DNA of 64,000 nt, taken from Streptomyces sp. NBC_01231. Its GTDB lineage: Bacteria; Actinomycetota; Actinomycetes; Streptomycetales; Streptomycetaceae. The stretch lies in contig CP108521.1 in NCBI GenBank assembly GCA_035999765.1, positions 5,022,001 to 5,086,000 on the forward strand. The letters are read 5' to 3'. The notes under the pieces were generated by a model, which was not told the origin of the DNA, ran no database searches, and saw nothing but the letters and a program-made list of their open reading frames with translations. Below are positions 58,701 to 64,000 of this stretch, one piece after another (position 1 is the first letter of the stretch; the number at the start of each line of letters is the position of its first letter). The translations under genes and the position numbers were made by a program.

Positions 58701-60739
58701 CGCTGTCCGGTCAGCCGGTGCCGACCGGGCATGCGGGTCAGCCGAGTGCTCCGGCACCCGCGCCGAGCACGACCGTTCACGGGGTTCAGATGGCACCGGG
58801 CCACCCGATCGGGGTGCAGGCCGCGGTCGGCCCGGTCGCTCCGGCACCGTCGAGGCAGGGCCAGAGTGTCGCTGCCCCCGCGCCCACAGCCGTTCCAGCG
58901 CAGAACGGCACCGGACAAAACGGCACCGGTCAAAACGGCACCGGTCAGGTCGGCACCGGTCAGGTCGGCCTGCCCCCGAACCAAGCCGCACCGGACCAGC
59001 AGGTGCCCGGCCAGCAGGTACCCGGACAGCCCGTGCTCGGACAGCCAGGGGCGGGACAGCCAGTGCCTGGCGCTCCCATGCCTGGCGCTCCCGTACCTGG
59101 GCAGCCCGTGCCTGGACAGCCCGTGCCTGGACAGATCACGCCCGGTCAGACCGGCGTGCCCAACCCTGCCCTGCCCGCCCAGAACGTCCCGGCTCAGGGC
59201 GTCCCGGCTGCCCACGGCATGCCCAACGCCAACGGCCAGCCGCTCCCGGCCGAGGCCCCACCCGGTCAGGCCGTCCCCGGCCAAGGCGTCCCCGGCGTCC
59301 CCCAGAACTCACAAGCCGTACCGCCTACGCAGCCCGCGCCGCCGACACCACCCGCACCACCCGCACCTACGGCCACCCCCGCCCCCGGCACCCCCCTCCC
59401 CCCGGCGGCCGCAGCGCACCCCCACGTCGCCCAGCCCCTCCCCGCCGAGGCAACGGGCACTACGGGCGCAGCAGGCGCGACGGCCGCGACCGGCGCCGCC
59501 GGCACGCCCGCCGTCCCTCCCGTATCGGCACCCACCGCGCCCCCCGATCCGGCGCTCGACCCGAACTCCACGCAGGGCAGGGCCATCAGCGTCCGGACGC
59601 TCGGGCAGGGGGTGCCGTTCACGCGGCAGACCCAGGCGCCCCATCCGGTGACCGCCCCCGCCTCCGCCCTGCCGACGGCCACGCCGCCCCCGCATCAGGC
59701 AAGCGGCTCGGGTCGGCGTCGCAAGCTCGGTACGCGCACCGATCCCGCCGCCGGGCACCCGGAGCAGACGGCCCGCCCGCACCCGCAGGCCGACCAGTCC
59801 CTCGTACCCTCGCAGGCTCAGCAACCGCAACCGCAGCCGCAGCAGCCGTCGCTCGCCGGGCAGTCCCGGCTCGCGCAGGCGACCGAGGGCTCGGGGCGGT
59901 CGTATGCCATAGGGGCACCGGACGAGAACGCGGCCGAGGGCCCCGAGCCGTTGGACGGTCCGGGCGGTGCCATCGAGGTGGCGGACCCGCCACGGCAGCA
60001 GCCGATGGACGACGAGCTGCCACCGGAGCCGCTCGACAATCCGCGACGGCTGTTGGTGTGGCCGGCGCCGGACGTCACCACCCAGCAGGAGCTCAGCGAC
60101 CGCGGCTACCGGCCGGTCATCGTGCACTCGCGCGAGGAGGTCGACGCGCAGATCGCGGCCTTCCCCGCCGCGCTGTTCGTGGACCCGCTGACCGGTCCGA
60201 TCACCCGGACCGCGCTGCAGTCGCTGCGGCAGGCGGCGGTCGCGGCCGAGGTGCCGGTGCTGGTGACGGCCGGGCTCGGGCAGGCCTCACGGGAGGCGGC
60301 GTACGGCGCCGATCCCGCCGTACTGCTGAAGGCACTGGCGCCGCGTGACACCGAGCAGCACCCGCCGCGCGTGCTGTTGATCGAGGAGCACGCGGAGATC
60401 GCGCTCGCGCTGACCGCGACGCTGGAGCGGCGCGGGATGCAGGTGGCGCGGGCCGCGAGTGACGCGGACGCGGTGACGCTCGCCGGGCAGTTCCGGCCCA
60501 ATCTCGTCGTGATGGACCTGATGCAGGTGCATCGCCGAAGGGCCGGGATCCTCGACTGGCTGCGCGCGAACGGCCAGCTCAACCGCACCCCGCTGGTCGT
60601 CTACACCGCCGCCGTCGACCAGGCGGACCTGCCGCGGCTGGCGTCCGGCGAGACGGTGCTGTTCCTGGCGGAGCGGTCCACGAGCACCGAGGTGCAGTCG
60701 CGGATCGTCGACCTGCTGGCCCGCATCGGCACCAACTGA
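55766..60739 (+). CDS. PAS-PAS pseudo-histidine-kinase with long repetitive linker and receiver-like end
   Basis: A 1657-residue protein starting at GTG after GGAGGAAG. Two PAS domains (~10-140, ~145-265) precede a coiled coil (EKRHEDELERLSEEHASELT). A kinase-like dimerisation/ATPase part (~345-550) follows, but the H-box reads AQSLRGPLDELRRD (Gln replaces His) and the N/G boxes are weak. About 860 residues of Pro/Gln/Gly/Ala repeats follow (QNGTGQNGTG, VPGQQVPGQP, MPGAPVPGQP). The last ~230 residues (RVLLIEEHAEIALALTATLE, then NLVVMDLMQ) form a receiver-like fold that keeps the phospho-Asp. It probably signals by protein contacts. Confidence 0.85.
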   Translation: MSSRPSRGAARLAAILDALPDALVLVNANGTVVNANTIALEAFETPGTALVGRGLLDLLPQFDSKLIPGSMRRPDHMDPRGRTKPARMIARRTDGTEFPVEVTSANLENGQQAYDGYGYGSDELLMLVVRDLTGTVDTEAELARSQRQTEMILRAASEGVVGTDTDGRIVLVNPAAAQILGYRASDLGGRELHDLVLHSRTDGTPFPYEESPLADTLRSGRKHRVRGQVLWSKKGDRVPVDLTTAPVRDGDQLVGAVMTFTDRRPYDALADEKSTVEKRHEDELERLSEEHASELTALRQKHVAELEEIREQHEEELAAGEERYAALGEREKDRYEALSGRHEQLLTLLAQSLRGPLDELRRDLSALAADDAGQLWPEANQVLHHLSAGYSRITTLIDNVLGYQRLDTGAAVITRTKAMLDAVVAAGVDGAVELIGPGRVQFAVHAPPIEAEVDSRLLATALAHLVADVAGVDATGNAPVSTGGYMDNTVVVAAAQRGEVVRIEVRGPYAGGDPVHEPIVRGIVRAHGGVLQTHEVPGMSGNAYVLEVPLGGGAGAVTASGPAALEAGPGEVALPEHATSGGGRRRARRATTDAFLEIEAPDADGEGADPEAVAPTGRRRRRAAAAQEPAPVPAQAPGEAGEASGGTGRRRGRPAEIAGGDAGDAGSGTGGADAGEAGGADIAGGAGVSEGAVVTAAEYAAGTAAAGTGLGGTVPPQGVPTPDGRRARPDAGEQHALPPALPAVASADPGQGAGPTADSAEGPQQPTGRRRRALAAATERAAAAQEAGPRTVFALPPAAADRTPEGTTEGTAEGTNGQAVPPAPAAPDAATAAAPAPAAGPVPVPAPEQVEVPGQGVPGQRVPAGSGVDDGRHDAVPHSQAEDHTPPQPHPANAPTGRRRRASGQRAESETAGAPVQEVPAQGVAAQVAPVQAGAPQPGVPQPSVPQTHVGQEAPVAGQGGVVGQGGTAGHSGTAGQPALSGQPVPTGHAGQPSAPAPAPSTTVHGVQMAPGHPIGVQAAVGPVAPAPSRQGQSVAAPAPTAVPAQNGTGQNGTGQNGTGQVGTGQVGLPPNQAAPDQQVPGQQVPGQPVLGQPGAGQPVPGAPMPGAPVPGQPVPGQPVPGQITPGQTGVPNPALPAQNVPAQGVPAAHGMPNANGQPLPAEAPPGQAVPGQGVPGVPQNSQAVPPTQPAPPTPPAPPAPTATPAPGTPLPPAAAAHPHVAQPLPAEATGTTGAAGATAATGAAGTPAVPPVSAPTAPPDPALDPNSTQGRAISVRTLGQGVPFTRQTQAPHPVTAPASALPTATPPPHQASGSGRRRKLGTRTDPAAGHPEQTARPHPQADQSLVPSQAQQPQPQPQQPSLAGQSRLAQATEGSGRSYAIGAPDENAAEGPEPLDGPGGAIEVADPPRQQPMDDELPPEPLDNPRRLLVWPAPDVTTQQELSDRGYRPVIVHSREEVDAQIAAFPAALFVDPLTGPITRTALQSLRQAAVAAEVPVLVTAGLGQASREAAYGADPAVLLKALAPRDTEQHPPRVLLIEEHAEIALALTATLERRGMQVARAASDADAVTLAGQFRPNLVVMDLMQVHRRRAGILDWLRANGQLNRTPLVVYTAAVDQADLPRLASGETVLFLAERSTSTEVQSRIVDLLARIGTN

Positions 60740-60766
60740 CGCCCGACGCGGCCCCTCCGGCCGACG

Positions 60767-61345
60767 TCAGGGCGCGATCAGTCTGCGCGCCGCCGCCTTG
60801 ATCGACGCGCGCAGACGCTCGTGGTCGGCGTCCTCGGGGCCCGTGAGGATGCGGCGCATCTGCGGGACCGCGGCGGCCCAGTTGGCGAGTGCCGTCAGCA
60901 GGAACAGCAGGTCGCGGGGCGGGAACGCGTCCGTGATGACGCCCCGGGCCTGGCCGTCCTCGATGGCGGCGACCTTGCGGGTGTAGTGGTCCTGGCGCTC
61001 CGTCTCGTCGGGCAGCTCGGTGCTGCCGTACTCGATGCCCTCCCAGAACAGCAGGCGCAGGAGTTCGGGGTGGGCGGCGTGGTAGTCGAGCAGTCGGTCG
61101 ATCCAGCCCTCGATGTCGTCCTGGTCGACCGGGACGGCTGCGGCGAGGTCCACCATGCGCGCGCCGAGGACCTGGGTGAACAGCTCCGCCTTGTTGCCGA
61201 AGTAGGCATAGATCAACTGTTTGTTCGCCTTGGCCGCTGCAGCGATGCGGTCGATGCGGGCGCCCGCGATGCCGTGCCGGGCGAACTCGGCGACCGCCGC
61301 CTCGAAGATCCGGGCCTTGGTGGCCTCGGGGTCTCTGACTGCCAT
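60767..61345 (-). CDS. TetR-family repressor
   Basis: A 192-residue TetR: ATKARIFEAAVAEFARHGIA then RIDRIAAAAKANKQLIYAYF. It is divergent from the MFS exporter; a 10-bp-arm palindrome lies 20 bp before its start. It probably represses both genes. The ligand is unknown. Confidence 0.93.
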   Translation of the reverse strand: MAVRDPEATKARIFEAAVAEFARHGIAGARIDRIAAAAKANKQLIYAYFGNKAELFTQVLGARMVDLAAAVPVDQDDIEGWIDRLLDYHAAHPELLRLLFWEGIEYGSTELPDETERQDHYTRKVAAIEDGQARGVITDAFPPRDLLFLLTALANWAAAVPQMRRILTGPEDADHERLRASIKAAARRLIAP

Positions 61346-61364
61346 GAGGGCAGGGTACCGGGGC

Positions 61365-61388
61365 TTGCAACCAACTATTTGGTTGCAA
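61365..61388. promoter_or_regulatory. TetR operator, perfect 10-bp-arm palindrome
   Basis: TTGCAACCAA-CTAT-TTGGTTGCAA sits between divergent TetR and MFS genes. A weaker AACCAACCAGTTAGTT copy lies at ~61418-61433, nearer the MFS promoter. Confidence 0.82.
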
Positions 61389-61481
61389 GGGAATGAGGCG
61401 GAGGTGCAGACTGTTCCAACCAACCAGTTAGTTATCACCAGTCGGTTATCGCGATTCCGTTGCGAAGGAGCCTCACCCGTC

Positions 61482-62753
61482 ATGCCGTCAGCCACGCACC
61501 AGGGACGGACAACCGCCCAGGAGACGGTCACCCCCGCCCCCGCCACGGCTTCCGCCCCCGCCTCCGCTCTCCTCCTCCCCCTCATCGCCCTCTGCACCGC
61601 CGTCACGGCCGCCAACATCTACCTCGCGGCCCCGCTGCTCCCCCTCATCGCCCAGGACTTCGGCTCCACCCCCTCGGCGGTGGCCTGGGTCGCCTCGGTC
61701 GCGCAGTTCGGCTACGCGGCCGGACTGCTCGTCTTCGCCCCACTCGGCGACAGCGTCAACCGGCGCCGGCTGGTCGCCGCCCTGTCGCTCGTCACGGCGG
61801 CGGCATTGCTGGCCGGAGCGGCGTCCGCGGGCACCACCGCACTCGCCGCGGCCGTCCTCGTCGCCTCCGCCGCGACCGTCGTCCCGCAGCTGCTCGTCCC
61901 GCTGGTCGCCCAACGCGCCCCCGCCGACCGTCGGGCCCGCCATGTCGCGGCCGTCATCGCGGGCCTGTTCACCGGCATCGTGGCGGCCCGGGTACTCGGT
62001 GGCCTGATCGGCCAGGCCTTCGGCTGGCGGGTGGTGTTCGTGGGCGCGGCCGTCCTGACCGCCGTCCTCGGACTCGTGACCGCCCACGCCCTGCCCACCG
62101 AGCACCGTCCCCGCACCGGCTCCCTCCTCTCCGGCCTCACCGCCCTGCCGTCCGTCGTCCGCCGCTCACCGGATCTGTGGCGCGCGTGCGTACGCCAGGC
62201 CGGTATGTACGGTGCCTGGAGCGCCCTGTGGACCTCGCTCGCGCTGCTGCTGACGGAGGACGGCCCGATCGGCTACGGCCTGTCCACTGCGACCGCCGGC
62301 CTGTTCGGCCTCTTCGGACTGGCCGCGAGCGTCGTGGCCCCCTTGGCGGGCGGCCTCGTGGACCGCTTCGGAGCCGCCAAGGTCGTACGGTCCGCGTATC
62401 TCCTCGCGGCCGTGTCCGTACCGCTGTTCTGGCTGGGCGGGCACATCCTGTGGGCCCTGTTCGTAGCCGCGATCGCCATCCACGCGGCCCTGGTGGCGTC
62501 CCACGTGGCCAACCAGACCCTGGCCCTGACCACCACCTCCACCCCGGCCACCGCCAACACGGCGTACGTGGTGGCCGGCTTCGCGGGCGGCGCCCTCGCC
62601 TCCGCCCTGGCCGGCACGGCCTTCAGCCACTTCGGCTGGGGCGGGGTGTCCGCGGTGGCGGGCGCGTGGCTGACGCTGGGGTGGGTGAGCACGTCGGTAC
62701 GGCGGTCGGGCCGCGCTCGTACGAGGGGGGCCGCTACCTCCGTACGGCAGTGA
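61482..62753 (+). CDS. MFS transporter (12 TM)
   Basis: A 423-residue exporter of the drug:H+ antiporter type. Helix 1 is LLLPLIALCTAVTAANIYLA, motif A-like FAPLGDSVNRRRLVAALSL follows helix 2, and the later repeat has LAGGLVDRFGAAKVVRSAYL. The C-terminal tail is short and basic. ATG 61482 follows GAAGGAG. It is divergent from and probably repressed by TetR; the substrate is unknown. Confidence 0.9.
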   Translation: MPSATHQGRTTAQETVTPAPATASAPASALLLPLIALCTAVTAANIYLAAPLLPLIAQDFGSTPSAVAWVASVAQFGYAAGLLVFAPLGDSVNRRRLVAALSLVTAAALLAGAASAGTTALAAAVLVASAATVVPQLLVPLVAQRAPADRRARHVAAVIAGLFTGIVAARVLGGLIGQAFGWRVVFVGAAVLTAVLGLVTAHALPTEHRPRTGSLLSGLTALPSVVRRSPDLWRACVRQAGMYGAWSALWTSLALLLTEDGPIGYGLSTATAGLFGLFGLAASVVAPLAGGLVDRFGAAKVVRSAYLLAAVSVPLFWLGGHILWALFVAAIAIHAALVASHVANQTLALTTTSTPATANTAYVVAGFAGGALASALAGTAFSHFGWGGVSAVAGAWLTLGWVSTSVRRSGRARTRGAATSVRQ

Positions 62754-63019
62754 CGTGCGTACGGCGATGGCGTGGGCACGGCAGTGGCGTGGGCACGGCA
62801 CTGCCGTGTGTGCCCGCTTCGCCTTCCTCCGCACGGCAGTGATGTGCGCGCCCGGGCCGAGCAGGGACCGTGAGGACCCGCTCGGCACGGGCGTTGACGC
62901 GTGGGGGTCGGCGCGGCCGTTGGCGCGCGGGTCGTCCCTGCTCCGGATCGGGTCGACCGGTGAGTCGGTGGGCTGGTCGACCCGGGGGCTGCGCGCGGGT
63001 TCGTCAGAGCTCCAGAGCT
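62754..63019. other. Gap with GTGGGCACGGCA repeats
   Basis: GCGTGGGCACGGCA occurs at ~62770 and ~62787, with an inverted relative at ~62805-62815 (CTGCCGTG). No gene is visible. Confidence 0.5.

Positions 63020-64000
<981 letters not shown>

Noticed and set aside
55562..59284. Minus-strand open frame of 1240 codons
   Set aside because: It is antisense to the pseudo-kinase; its repeats mirror the Pro/Gln/Gly coding repeats.

Overview
The window is high-GC actinobacterial DNA, and gene content and order point to a Streptomyces chromosome. Typical signs are many GTG starts, ATGA/GTGA overlaps, paired late-developmental sigma factors (SigF/SigN type), ANTAR/GAF and SpoIIE-type regulators, a subtilisin-inhibitor (SSI) family protein and many TetR- or MarR-controlled exporters. 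The order tadA, tRNA-Ser, Dabb protein, sigF, sigN, and the run LytR_C protein, upp, small protein, tadA-associated protein, tadA, match my memory of the S. coelicolor chromosome; this was not checked by alignment.

Region 1 (1-4.1 kb) is the end of an integrated mobile island. It carries an XPB/Ssl2-N-terminal-like protein and a VapB/VapC toxin-antitoxin pair. Two tRNA 3' fragments follow (tRNA-Ser, then tRNA-Gly) without their 5' halves, each next to repeats that look like integrase arm sites. They read as two stacked attachment-site scars. Region 2 (4.1-15.8 kb) is core and accessory material: a lipoprotein/membrane pair, a Ser/Thr kinase coupled to an FHA protein, a YnfA-type membrane protein, a LuxR-type regulator divergent from an aldo/keto reductase, a DUF2252 protein, small membrane proteins and a 14-helix MFS exporter. 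Region 3 (16-24.5 kb) holds a PAS-PAS-GAF-SpoIIE-ATPase regulator, a CopC-CopD copper protein, an SDR/cupin pair and a base-excision repair protein. It also has two broken genes: a DUF72 remnant, and an HdeD-like gene cut by a ~315-bp IS200/IS605-like element with no transposase.

Region 4 (24.6-31.8 kb) is conserved core: LytR_C protein, upp, tadA with its partner (tadA may start at CTG), tRNA-Ser(CGA), and sigF and sigN in tandem. Region 5 (31.9-36 kb) is the most distinctive system. A MarR regulator with a clear multi-half-site operator precedes an MFS transporter carrying three C-terminal carboxypeptidase-regulatory-like domains, followed by a YceI (lipid/isoprenoid-binding) protein that carries one more such domain at its N terminus. 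Region 6 (36-41.8 kb) has two GAF-ANTAR proteins, a STAS protein, an F420-type oxidoreductase and a TetR/MFS pair with an inverted-repeat operator.

Region 7 (41.8-48.3 kb) is a four-gene minus-strand operon: response regulator, histidine kinase, GT2-GtrA glycosyltransferase and a GT39-type membrane glycosyltransferase with a Gly/Gln/Asn-rich insert. Region 8 (48.4-55.8 kb) is mixed: DUF2797 protein, MarR, GtrA, a decayed secreted protein, TetR divergent from a zinc alcohol dehydrogenase, an IS21 istA remnant, tRNA-Arg(ACG), tRNA-Ser(GCT), an SSI-like inhibitor and microsatellites. Region 9 (55.8-64 kb) has a 1657-residue PAS/pseudo-kinase/receiver protein with a ~900-residue Pro/Gln/Gly-rich middle, a TetR/MFS pair with a 10-bp-arm palindrome, and an acyl-CoA ligase cut by the window edge. 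All functional calls come from reading protein motifs; no database search was run.
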